A DNA stretch of 64,000 nucleotides, from assembly GCF_042676145.1 (NCBI RefSeq), contig NZ_JBHTJW010000001.1, positions 434,001 to 498,000 of the forward strand, given 5' to 3'. Position numbers and translations under genes: made by a program. Below the pieces are notes generated by a model. It saw nothing but the letters and a program-made list of their open reading frames with translations, was not told where the DNA came from and made no database searches. This stretch comes from Methylophilus glucosoxydans (GTDB lineage: Bacteria; Pseudomonadota; Gammaproteobacteria; Burkholderiales; Methylophilaceae). Positions 17,499-25,727 of the stretch are shown in pieces. Positions within the stretch are counted from its first letter, which is position 1. Each line of letters starts with the position of its first letter.

Positions 17499-19568
17499 AT
17501 GGCTACAAATACTGTTAGCAACTTACCGAAGATGGATCAACTGAAAACGGCATTCGTTCAGTCCATCCTGCGCCTGTCACCACAGGTGCAATGGCGCAAT
17601 CCGGTGATGTTTGTGGTGTACCTGGGCAGCATCCTGACCACAGCTTTGTTCTTTGCCGGATTGTTCTCCGAAGTGAATACACAGTCTGGCTTCGTTGGTT
17701 TGATCAGTCTATGGCTGTGGTTCACCGTGATTTTTGCCAACTTTTCCGAGGCAATTGCTGAAGGCAAGAGCAAAGCCCAGGCAGCCAGCTTGCGTAGTTC
17801 CAAGAAGAACGTGCCTGCCAAAAAACTGGCCAGCGCTAGCAAGTCGGCCAAGGTCAGTCTAGTGGATAGTCTGTCACTGCGCAAAGACGATATTGTGTTG
17901 GTTGAAGCAGGTGATACGATTCCAGCCGATGGTGAAGTGCTTGAAGGGATTGCTTCAGTGAATGAAGCCGCGATTACCGGTGAATCTGCACCAGTGATCC
18001 GTGAGTCCGGTGGTGACTTTAGTGCTGTCACTGGTGGTACACAGGTACTGTCTGACTGGATTGTAGTACGCGTTACCGTCAATCCGGGCGAAGCATTTTT
18101 AGACCGTATGATTGCCATGGTAGAAGGTGCTACGCGTCAGAAAACACCCAATGAAATTGCATTGACCATTTTACTGGTGTCGTTGACGATTGTTTTCTTG
18201 CTGGCCACAGTAACCTTGTTGCCTATGTCGATCTTCAGCGTCAATGCAATGGGTGCAGGTGAACCTGTTTCTATCGTCGTGTTAGTAGCTTTGTTGGTCT
18301 GTCTGATCCCGACCACGATTGCCGGACTGCTGTCTGCGATTGGCGTTGCCGGTATGAGCCGCATGTTGCAAGCCAATGTGATTGCTGTGTCTGGTAAGGC
18401 GGTGGAAGCTGCAGGTGACGTGGATGTGTTGCTGCTGGATAAAACCGGAACCATCACGCTAGGTAACCGTCAGGCTTCAGCCTTTTTCCCAATTAGTGGA
18501 ATTACCGAAGAAGCTTTGGCGGATGTCGCTCAGCTGTCTTCGCTAGCTGACGAAACACCTGAAGGCCGCAGTATTGTCGTATTGGCTAAAAACAAATTCG
18601 CTATCCGCGAACGAGATATGCAATCCTTAGGTGCAGTGTTTGTGCCTTTCTCAGCACATACCAAAATGAGTGGAATCAATCTGGGTGAACGCCAAATCCG
18701 CAAAGGTGCAGCAAGTGCGATCAAACAGCATGTCGTTAGCCTGGGTGGTGCATATCCTGATGAATTGATTCGGATTGTGGACGATATTGCCAAGCGTGGT
18801 AGCACGCCACTGGTCGTCGCAGATGATGCAAAGGTGTTAGGTGCAGTCGAGCTGAAAGATATCGTCAAAGGTGGTATCAAAGAGCGCTTTGCCGAATTGC
18901 GCAATATGGGCATCAAAACCGTGATGATCACCGGCGACAACCGTTTAACGGCTGCATCTATTGCTGCAGAGGCAGGGGTAGATGATTTTCTGGCTGAAGC
19001 AACCCCCGAAGCGAAATTACAGTTGATTCGTGACCATCAGGCTGAAGGCAAACTGGTTGCCATGACCGGCGACGGTACCAACGATGCACCAGCATTGGCG
19101 CAGGCCGATGTCGCTGTAGCAATGAATACAGGTACACAGGCAGCAAAAGAAGCCGGTAATATGGTTGACTTGGACTCAAACCCGACCAAACTGATTGAGA
19201 TCGTTGAGATCGGTAAGCAAATGCTGATGACGCGTGGCTCGCTGACCACTTTCAGTATCGCTAATGATATTGCCAAGTATTTTGCAATTATTCCAGCTGC
19301 TTTTGCCAGCACTTATCCAGCATTAGCTGCACTCAACGTGATGCATCTTGGCTCCCCCAACTCTGCCATCTTATCTGCAGTGATTTTCAATGCCCTGATT
19401 ATTGTCGTTTTGATTCCTCTGGCCCTTAATGGCGTGGCCTATCGTGCCATAGGCGCGGCAGCATTATTACGAAGAAACATGCTGATTTATGGGCTAGGCG
19501 GCATTATCGTCCCGTTTATCGGCATTAAAGCCATCGATGTCTTGCTAGTTGCAATTGGCATTGTCTAG
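17499..19568 (+). CDS. kdpB: KdpB, P-type ATPase subunit
   Basis: The ATP-hydrolysing subunit of KdpFABC, 689 residues. The phosphorylated Asp is D314 in 'DKTGT'. The actuator-domain 'TGES' and the hinge 'MTGDGTNDAPALAQADVAVAMN' are intact. The N-terminal 'QWRNPVMFVVYLGS' is typical of KdpB. Two starts are possible: GTG at 17487 and ATG at 17499. I prefer the ATG, with AGAGAG about 11 bases upstream. Its gene lies between kdpA and kdpC as usual. Confidence 0.97.
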   Translation: MATNTVSNLPKMDQLKTAFVQSILRLSPQVQWRNPVMFVVYLGSILTTALFFAGLFSEVNTQSGFVGLISLWLWFTVIFANFSEAIAEGKSKAQAASLRSSKKNVPAKKLASASKSAKVSLVDSLSLRKDDIVLVEAGDTIPADGEVLEGIASVNEAAITGESAPVIRESGGDFSAVTGGTQVLSDWIVVRVTVNPGEAFLDRMIAMVEGATRQKTPNEIALTILLVSLTIVFLLATVTLLPMSIFSVNAMGAGEPVSIVVLVALLVCLIPTTIAGLLSAIGVAGMSRMLQANVIAVSGKAVEAAGDVDVLLLDKTGTITLGNRQASAFFPISGITEEALADVAQLSSLADETPEGRSIVVLAKNKFAIRERDMQSLGAVFVPFSAHTKMSGINLGERQIRKGAASAIKQHVVSLGGAYPDELIRIVDDIAKRGSTPLVVADDAKVLGAVELKDIVKGGIKERFAELRNMGIKTVMITGDNRLTAASIAAEAGVDDFLAEATPEAKLQLIRDHQAEGKLVAMTGDGTNDAPALAQADVAVAMNTGTQAAKEAGNMVDLDSNPTKLIEIVEIGKQMLMTRGSLTTFSIANDIAKYFAIIPAAFASTYPALAALNVMHLGSPNSAILSAVIFNALIIVVLIPLALNGVAYRAIGAAALLRRNMLIYGLGGIIVPFIGIKAIDVLLVAIGIV

Positions 19569-19588
19569 TGAGTTGAAAGGTGAATTTC

Positions 19589-20164
19589 ATGAAAAATATA
19601 GTACATGTCTCTCTAGTAATGTTTCTCAGCCTGACCTTGGTCACTGGTGTGGCTTATCCACTATTGGTCACAGGCATAGGTCAAACATTTTTTCCTGAAC
19701 AGGTTGAAGGCTCGTTGATTAAAAAAGATGGCAAAGTGATTGGTTCAGCCCTGATCGGCCAGAACTTCAGCGACGAAAAGTATTTCTGGGGCAGACCTTC
19801 TGCTACTAGCCCATACCCAAATAATGCGGCAGCTTCATCCGGCTCTAATTTAGGCCCGTTAAACCCTGCCTTGACAAAAGCAGTGAGCGAGCGTGTAAAA
19901 ATCCAACAGGCCGCTACACATAGCAATCATCCAGTACCTGTAGACCTGATTACAACCTCAGGCAGCGGCCTGGACCCGGAAATCAGCCCAGCAGCCGCTT
20001 TATATCAGGTAGCAAGAGTCGCGAAAGCTAGGCAGATGGATAACGAAACTGTGAAAACATTAGTCATGAAACATGTGGTGGGTCGTCAATGGGGAATCTT
20101 TGGTGAACAGCGTGTCAATGTGCTCCAGCTTAACCTGGCACTGGATGAAATCAACCGTTCCTAG
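19589..20164 (+). CDS. kdpC: KdpC, assembly/ATP-affinity subunit of the Kdp ATPase
   Basis: A 191-residue protein with one N-terminal membrane helix and a periplasmic domain. The family motifs are 'YFWGRPSAT', 'SGSNLGP' and 'VPVDLITTSGSGLDPEISPAAA'. I start it at the ATG at 19589, since AAAGGTG lies 6 bases upstream; the GTG at 19580 is part of that ribosome site. It completes the KdpFABC pump. Confidence 0.96.
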   Translation: MKNIVHVSLVMFLSLTLVTGVAYPLLVTGIGQTFFPEQVEGSLIKKDGKVIGSALIGQNFSDEKYFWGRPSATSPYPNNAAASSGSNLGPLNPALTKAVSERVKIQQAATHSNHPVPVDLITTSGSGLDPEISPAAALYQVARVAKARQMDNETVKTLVMKHVVGRQWGIFGEQRVNVLQLNLALDEINRS

Positions 20165-20170
20165 AGGTAG

Positions 20171-20455
20171 ATGATGTTTCAGCTATTTCCAAAACAAGCT
20201 CAGAGAATTGTTGAGCGCAAGCCAACCATCTCGATAGAACTGTATGCTCAAAAAGAATGTGTAGATTTGGTTAAAAAAGTGATTTTTGCAACATGTGGTC
20301 AACAGATCCATGTATTTACTGTAGAGAATGGTGCATTGAACGGTAAAACGCAGATGATTTTTGATGTGCCTACTGCGCTGGCAGACAACGTGACCGTCAG
20401 GATTATTTTGTCTTTGCCGGGAAATAGCGTGCATGGCTTGCATCCTTTACACTGA
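20171..20455 (+). CDS. unknown small protein between kdpC and kdpD
   Basis: A 94-residue soluble protein I do not recognise. An AGAGG ribosome site precedes the ATG at 20171 (a second ATG is at 20174). It lies six bases after kdpC and 31 bases before kdpD, so it is part of the kdp transcript. Alternating strands and helices ('PTISIELYAQKECVDLVKKVIF' then 'TQMIFDVPTALADNVTVRIILSL') suggest a small alpha/beta domain. There is no signal peptide or membrane segment. By context it may modulate the KdpD/KdpE sensor pair or the pump, but this is a guess. Confidence 0.75.
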   Translation: MMFQLFPKQAQRIVERKPTISIELYAQKECVDLVKKVIFATCGQQIHVFTVENGALNGKTQMIFDVPTALADNVTVRIILSLPGNSVHGLHPLH

Positions 20456-20486
20456 TAGCATCACCTTCCCATACAAGCTGTGATAA

Positions 20487-23216
20487 ATGAATAAAACTGT
20501 GGTACGCCCTAATCCAGATCAATTGCTTAAGCAGCTTGATCTTGAAAACCGGAAAAGCCTTAGAGGCAAATTAAAAGTATTCTTTGGTAGTTCGGCTGGC
20601 GTCGGTAAAACTTGCGCCATGCTGAATGCAGCGCATGCCTTGCAACGGGAACATGTACATGTACTCGTTGGTGTCATCGAAACACATGGCCGCTCAGAGA
20701 CTGCTTTAAGAGTGGAAGGTCTGCGATGTTTGCCACTGAAGGAAATTCCCTATCGGAATAAAACACTTAAAGAGTTTGATATTGATGAAGCGTTGCGCAT
20801 TCACCCAACCGTGATTCTGGTAGATGAATTAGCTCACTCGAATGTAGAAGGCTCAAGACACAAGAAACGCTGGCAAGATGTTGAAGAGTTATTGTCTTCT
20901 GGCATTGATGTGTATACCACTGTCAATGTGCAGCATATCGAAAGCCTGAATGATATCGTAGCTCAAATCACCGGTGTAAAGGTACAAGAGACCATTCCGG
21001 ATAGCGTGTTTGATTTAGCCGATGAAGTGGTACTCATCGATTTGCCTCCAGAAGAATTATTACAGCGTTTGGACGAAGGCCGGATTTATATCCCGGAGCA
21101 AGCGCAAAAAGCACTTAAAAACTTCTTCCGTAAAGGCAATCTGATTGCTTTACGTGAGCTGGCATTAAGGCGTACAGCAGACCGCGTTGATGCACAGATG
21201 CAGGAGTATCGCCAGGATCAATCGATACAGGATATCTGGCAGGCTAATGAGCGTATTTTAGTTGGTATTGGTCCCAACAAAGAATCTGAGAGCCTGATCC
21301 GCACTGCAGCTCGACTGGCACAAAGCCTGAAGGCTGACTGGCTGGTGGCTTATATCGAAACGCCTGCATTGCAAAATATCAGCATAGCAGCGCGCAAGGA
21401 AATTACCGAATTGCTCAGATTGGCACAATCACTAGGCGCCACAACTGCCAATCTTAGCGGCGACTCAGTGACCGACAAGTTATTGGAATATGCACTTAGC
21501 CATAATGTCTCACGCATTGTTATAGGGAAGCCAACCCGATCAATTTTGTCACGCTTTTTCCAACCTAGTGTCAGTGATGCACTGGCAAAAGCAGCTACAG
21601 ATATTGATGTGCATATCGTGATGAAGGGCAGGGAAAGATCATCCAAACATAAAAGATCAAAACTGAGTGCATTAAGCATGAGTGCGCACTTTAACAACCA
21701 GAAGCGGCAAGGTTATGTCTGGGCGGTCGTCATCAGCGCCATTACTTCACTAGTAGCCAGCGTCTTGCTGCTTTATTTTGAATTGGCAAATATCATCATG
21801 CTGTATCTGCTTGGCGTGATGCTGATTTCTATTCGTTATGGAAGAGGCCCAGGTATTGCTGCTTCATTCTTGAGCGTGTCTATTTTTGATTTCTTCTTTG
21901 TGCCGCCTCGTTTTTCTTTTACTGTTTCGGATACCCAATACTTGCTCACGTTTGCCATTATGCTTTCAGTGGCTTTAGTAATCAGCAATCTGACCTCCAG
22001 TTTGCGCAAGCAGGCAATGATTGCCAACTACAGAGAAAAGCGCAGTTTGGCATTGTATGAAGTGGGTAAAGAATTAGCCTCAGCCATGACTACCAGCCAT
22101 ATTGTTGAAGTCAGCATTCATCACGTTGCCAGAATGTTTAATTCCAAAGTAGCCATTCTGACGCCAGATTCAAATGAACAATTGCAAATTGCACAGGTTA
22201 CGGAGTCTAACGATATCTCTTTGCTGGAAACAAAATTACCTGAGGTAGATCTGGGCATTGCGCAATGGACATATGACAGGCAACAGCAAGCCGGATTAGG
22301 TACAGACACTCTACCCTCAAGCAAAATTTTATATATCCCGCTCAAAGCCCCCATGCGTACCCGCGGTGTGCTGGCGATTTCACCAGACAGTAATCAAGAA
22401 ATCTATCTGCCAGAACATCGACAGTTGCTAGATACTTTTGCTTCGCAAATTGGGCTGGCGCTGGAGCGTAAACACTATGTAGAAATTGCTCGTGATGCTG
22501 TTATTTCGATGGAAACTGAACGTTTAAGAAACTCTCTGCTGAGCGCAATTTCGCATGATTTAAGAACTCCCTTAACCAGCATCATTGCCACAACAGGGCA
22601 ACTAAAAGAGTCTATTGATGTAACAACCAATGAGTATAAGCTGATCGCTGGTTTGCATGACCAAGGGATCCGGATGCAAAATCTGGTTTTGAATCTCTTG
22701 GATATGGCCAGATTGCAATCCGGTACTGTGAAATTAAACAGTGATTGGCATGTGCTAGAAGAAATAGTCGGTTCTGCTATTAATGGCTTGCAAACGACAC
22801 TGCAAGGTCATCGGGTGACAGTAAAACCAATGGAGCATATTCCATTGCTGTTTGTTGATGCCATTCTGATTGAACGTGTATTAAGTAACTTATTAGATAA
22901 CGCCTGTAAATACAGCGAGCTTGGCACAGAGGTCATCATTGCGGCACAGCAAAATAAACAACATATCCATGTGTCATTTACTGATGAAGGTCAAGGATTG
23001 CCAGATGGGATGGAGGCTAGCATCTTTCAGAAGTTTACCCGTGGCCGTAGCGAATCATCCATTCCTGGTATAGGGTTAGGTCTGTCAATTTGCAAGGCAA
23101 TTATTGATGCCCATGGTGGCAAAATCTGGGCGGAAAAAAATCCGAAAAAAGGAACGACCTTTATTTTCACCTTACCTGTGAAAACACCGCCACTGGTTAG
23201 TGAAATGGAGATTTAA
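20487..23216 (+). CDS. kdpD: KdpD, turgor/K+-sensing histidine kinase
   Basis: The membrane sensor that activates KdpE when K+ is limiting, 909 residues, full length. In order: an N-terminal KdpD domain with Walker A 'GSSAGVGKT' at about residues 33-41 and 'LVDELAH'; a universal-stress-like domain; four membrane helices around residues 415-510; a GAF-like region; a HisKA domain with phospho-acceptor His690 in 'ISHDLRTPLTSI'; and a HATPase domain with 'LLDNACKYS' and 'GIGLGLSICKAI'. The kdpE start follows two bases after its stop. Confidence 0.97.
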   Translation: MNKTVVRPNPDQLLKQLDLENRKSLRGKLKVFFGSSAGVGKTCAMLNAAHALQREHVHVLVGVIETHGRSETALRVEGLRCLPLKEIPYRNKTLKEFDIDEALRIHPTVILVDELAHSNVEGSRHKKRWQDVEELLSSGIDVYTTVNVQHIESLNDIVAQITGVKVQETIPDSVFDLADEVVLIDLPPEELLQRLDEGRIYIPEQAQKALKNFFRKGNLIALRELALRRTADRVDAQMQEYRQDQSIQDIWQANERILVGIGPNKESESLIRTAARLAQSLKADWLVAYIETPALQNISIAARKEITELLRLAQSLGATTANLSGDSVTDKLLEYALSHNVSRIVIGKPTRSILSRFFQPSVSDALAKAATDIDVHIVMKGRERSSKHKRSKLSALSMSAHFNNQKRQGYVWAVVISAITSLVASVLLLYFELANIIMLYLLGVMLISIRYGRGPGIAASFLSVSIFDFFFVPPRFSFTVSDTQYLLTFAIMLSVALVISNLTSSLRKQAMIANYREKRSLALYEVGKELASAMTTSHIVEVSIHHVARMFNSKVAILTPDSNEQLQIAQVTESNDISLLETKLPEVDLGIAQWTYDRQQQAGLGTDTLPSSKILYIPLKAPMRTRGVLAISPDSNQEIYLPEHRQLLDTFASQIGLALERKHYVEIARDAVISMETERLRNSLLSAISHDLRTPLTSIIATTGQLKESIDVTTNEYKLIAGLHDQGIRMQNLVLNLLDMARLQSGTVKLNSDWHVLEEIVGSAINGLQTTLQGHRVTVKPMEHIPLLFVDAILIERVLSNLLDNACKYSELGTEVIIAAQQNKQHIHVSFTDEGQGLPDGMEASIFQKFTRGRSESSIPGIGLGLSICKAIIDAHGGKIWAEKNPKKGTTFIFTLPVKTPPLVSEMEI

Positions 23217-23218
23217 AG

Positions 23219-23929
23219 ATGTCTGATACAAAGGGTAATATCGTCGTTGTTGAAGACGAAGATCAAATTCGTCGCCTCATTACCATTATTTTAGAAGCAG
23301 AGAGCTTTGCGGTTTACTCTGCAGAAAATGGCAAGCGTGGCTTGGTGGAGATTGGCACGCGAAAGCCTGAGGTGGCTATTATTGACTTGGGATTGCCCGA
23401 TATGAATGGTGTTGAACTGATTCAAGAAGTACGGACCTGGAGTTCTATCCCAATTATTGTGCTGTCTGCCCGCTCTAACGAACACGATAAAGTCAACGCG
23501 CTAGATGCTGGCGCAGATGATTACATTACTAAGCCATTTGGTTCTGAAGAGTTATTGGCCAGAATACGTGCCCATTTGAGAAGGCACAATACAGTTCAGC
23601 AGAATAATAGCCAGTCCAATATCAAGTTTGGCCGTATCACGGTGGATTTTATCAAGCGCCATGTGTATCGGGATGGACAGCCCGTATCGCTGACGCCGAT
23701 TGAGTACCGTTTATTAACCGTCTTGTTACGTTCAGCAGGCTGTGTGTTGACCCAGCGTTACTTATTGAAAGAAGTTTGGGGGCCATCTAATGTTGAACAT
23801 ACGCACTATTTGCGTATTTATATGGGCCATTTGCGTAACAAACTGGAAGAAGATCCAGCCCAGCCCAAGCATTTTATAACCGAAATTGCGGTTGGCTACA
23901 GGCTGGTACTGGATGCTGACACAGCTTAA
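23219..23929 (+). CDS. kdpE: KdpE, OmpR-family response regulator
   Basis: A 236-residue regulator with a receiver domain (acidic 'EDEDQ' pocket, phospho-acceptor Asp56 in 'IIDLGLPD', Lys in 'YITKPFG') and a C-terminal winged helix ('LTPIEYRLLTVLLR', 'HYLRIYMGHLRNKLE'). It should bind the T-rich box at 15474-15506 to turn on kdpFABC. The stop codon overlaps that of the convergent DapA-like gene in TTAA (23926-23929). Confidence 0.96.
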   Translation: MSDTKGNIVVVEDEDQIRRLITIILEAESFAVYSAENGKRGLVEIGTRKPEVAIIDLGLPDMNGVELIQEVRTWSSIPIIVLSARSNEHDKVNALDAGADDYITKPFGSEELLARIRAHLRRHNTVQQNNSQSNIKFGRITVDFIKRHVYRDGQPVSLTPIEYRLLTVLLRSAGCVLTQRYLLKEVWGPSNVEHTHYLRIYMGHLRNKLEEDPAQPKHFITEIAVGYRLVLDADTA

Positions 23930-24891
23930 GCGGCTTGAATAAGGACTGTCTCTGACAGGCTAAATGCTTGAATCAGTTCTTTTTTGAGCGCAGGTGTCAC
24001 ATCAGTCATTGGTAGTCTTAGCTCCGGATATATCAATCCTTGATGCCCCAGTAACGTTTTCACAGGTGCCGGGTTAGGCTCTTTAAACAATAAATGAATC
24101 AGTGTTTCCAAGTGGGCAAATTGTTGGCTGGCCTCACGACATTTCTGCTGTTTAGCAAGCTCGTACAGACGAAGGAAGCTTTCTGTATGGATATGTGCAG
24201 AAGCCGAGATAGCACCTGCAGCACCATGCAGCAATCCATCCAGAATAAGGCTATCGTCTCCACACATCACGCGCAGATTGGTTTCTTTAATAGTGCGGTA
24301 CAAAGTTTCCGAGTTGCCGCTGGATTCCTTGATACCAATAAAGGTGGGATTGTTTGCGAGACGCTGCACTGTCTCCAGGTGAATCGGAACGCCAGCGCGT
24401 GCGGGAATGTTATACAACACAATGCTGGAAGAAATGGCGTCAGCTAATGCGCTGAAGTGAGCGAACAAGCCTTCTTGGGATGGTCTGATAAAGGATGGTG
24501 GAGCGATCAGAAAGCCAAAAGGGTTTAATGAGTCTAGTAATTGCGCCTGATGTACTAATGCACGCGTATCTGTGCCAAGCAGACCGATTAGAATTGGCAT
24601 TTTTTTGTGCGTGACTTGCTGTACCGTTCGGATGATCTGTAATTGTTCATCTAGTCGCAAACTACCCATTTCGCCTGTGGTGCTACAGACCACCAGACCA
24701 TGCACGCCATAATTTACCATGCGTTGCGTAAGCGTTTTTAATGCATCCAGATCAAGCTCGCCATGTTTGAATGGCGTTACCAAGGGTACCCAGATCCCTT
24801 CCAGTGGTGTTTTATCGTTTATGACCACTGAGTGTACGTCTTTAACCTTCTCATATCCATGCGATACCAAACAAGCAGAGTCTCCATCCAT
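23926..24891 (-). CDS. DapA-family aldolase (dihydrodipicolinate synthase paralogue)
   Basis: A class I aldolase of the DHDPS/NAL family, 321 residues, about 30 longer than E. coli DapA because of an N-terminal extension. The Schiff-base Lys is K188 in 'GIKESSG'. The 'STTGE' Thr pair, the Tyr of 'LYNIPARAG' and the late 'EPNPAPVK' are present. Where DapA has Pro-Tyr-Tyr-Asn before 'RPSQEG' this protein has Pro-Ser-Phe-Ile, so the triad Tyr107 is missing. It is therefore probably not the housekeeping lysine enzyme. AAGGAGG sits 8 bases before the ATG and overlaps the end of the unknown gene upstream. Confidence 0.8.
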   Translation of the reverse strand: MDGDSACLVSHGYEKVKDVHSVVINDKTPLEGIWVPLVTPFKHGELDLDALKTLTQRMVNYGVHGLVVCSTTGEMGSLRLDEQLQIIRTVQQVTHKKMPILIGLLGTDTRALVHQAQLLDSLNPFGFLIAPPSFIRPSQEGLFAHFSALADAISSSIVLYNIPARAGVPIHLETVQRLANNPTFIGIKESSGNSETLYRTIKETNLRVMCGDDSLILDGLLHGAAGAISASAHIHTESFLRLYELAKQQKCREASQQFAHLETLIHLLFKEPNPAPVKTLLGHQGLIYPELRLPMTDVTPALKKELIQAFSLSETVLIQAA

Positions 24892-24894
24892 GAT

Positions 24895-25248
24895 TCAAAC
24901 CTCCTTCGTGAAATGGCCAAACTCGGCAGATTCAAAGAATTGCATGACCACTGACATGATTTTCTGCTCACAGCCGGACACTGCTTTGATAGATATTTTG
25001 ACACGTTTGGAACGGTCAACTGTTTTCACGCTGTAAGAAGGCACTAGGTTTTTGAACTGTGTGGCTAAGATGAATCGGAATTGAGACATTAAATGCACAT
25101 CAATGGTGACCGTCATTCGAATATAGTCCAGATGATTGGCTATGTGTCTAGGTGTTCGTAGGATGCGTCTGGAATGAATATATGGGATATTTAAAAGCGC
25201 TTTGGTAAGCGAATGCTGCAATGGTGCATCAGGAATTAAATAAAACAT
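24895..25248 (-). CDS. unknown small protein upstream of the DapA-like gene
   Basis: A frame of up to 117 residues ending three bases before the DapA-like start, whose ribosome site lies inside its last codons. I do not recognise it. The first 44 residues have little sign of structure and the ribosome site before the ATG at 25248 is too close, so a later start (25116 or 25089) is possible. The second half has alternating strand/helix pattern ('MTVTIDVHL', 'VKISIKAVSGCEQKIMSVVMQFF'), loosely like the small kdp protein at 20171. I see no known motif. Confidence 0.5.
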   Translation of the reverse strand: MFYLIPDAPLQHSLTKALLNIPYIHSRRILRTPRHIANHLDYIRMTVTIDVHLMSQFRFILATQFKNLVPSYSVKTVDRSKRVKISIKAVSGCEQKIMSVVMQFFESAEFGHFTKEV

Positions 25249-25513
25249 ACCTCACTCTTTCATGTTGTTACGAGGTATTCAGTCTATTAAAACAGGTATT
25301 AAAAACCTGTAAATTGAAAAAAGCCAAAAATAAAAATTGTATAAATGTCTGTAGTGGCTATAAACCCAGGCAACCCTATTCTCACAAGCATAAAGTGTCT
25401 CCAGCAGAGCCGCCTAGAGATAGCCTTGATAATCCGCCTTCATACAGAGACAGGCTTGATCAGTAAGAGTTGGGAGGGTAGCTATAAGCTATAAGAAGAG
25501 CACCAAGTCGAAA
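25249..25513. other. gene-free stretch between the unknown gene and tRNA-Arg
   Basis: An AT-rich gap. ACAGGT (25292-25297) and ACCTGT (25305-25310) form an inverted repeat that could be an operator for the minus-strand unknown/DapA-like pair. A TTTACA-like -35 overlaps it on the minus strand, but the matching -10 is poor. The plus-strand frame across 25221-25466 has no ribosome site and looks spurious. Confidence 0.35.
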
Positions 25514-25545
25514 CAAAAAATCCAAGTTAGAAATCACTATCTTGG
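25514..25545 (-). terminator. terminator of tRNA-Arg
   Basis: On the minus strand CCAAG-A-TAG pairs with CTA-A-CTTGG around a six-base loop (25522-25545), followed by ATTTTTTG. The tRNA 3' end is 16 bases upstream. The plus-strand side also has a T-run, so it may stop transcripts from both sides. Confidence 0.65.
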
Positions 25546-25560
25546 CTTTTATTTTTTTGA

Positions 25561-25637
25561 TGGTGCGCCCGGCGGGAGTCGAACCCACGACCCTTGGCTT
25601 CGGAAACCAATACTCTATCCAGCTGAGCTACGGGCGC
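25561..25637 (-). tRNA. tRNA-Arg (anticodon CCG), CCA encoded
   Basis: A 77-base cloverleaf on the minus strand. Acceptor GCGCCCG (25631-25637) pairs with CGGGCGC, then discriminator A and an encoded CCA at 25561-25563. The anticodon arm is TTGGT-TTCCGAA-GCCAA, with anticodon CCG. The T-arm reads GTGGGTTCGACTCCCGC. It reads CGG arginine codons. Confidence 0.97.
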
Positions 25638-25646
25638 AATCCTGCC

Positions 25647-25655
25647 ATTATAGCA
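25647..25655 (-). promoter_or_regulatory. extended -10 promoter of tRNA-Arg
   Basis: On the minus strand TGC-TATAAT ends 9 bases before the mature tRNA 5' end. The TGn extension may make up for the lack of a clear -35. Confidence 0.6.
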
Positions 25656-25727
25656 AATTAAGTGCGGCTGGCTTCGCTTGTCGCCGCTCAATTTTTAGGT
25701 GTGTTTGATTCAAAGCGTTTCTCGCTG

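Noticed and set aside
25221..25466. Plus-strand 81-residue frame before tRNA-Arg
   Set aside because: It starts inside the antisense of another frame, has no ribosome site and is low in structure.
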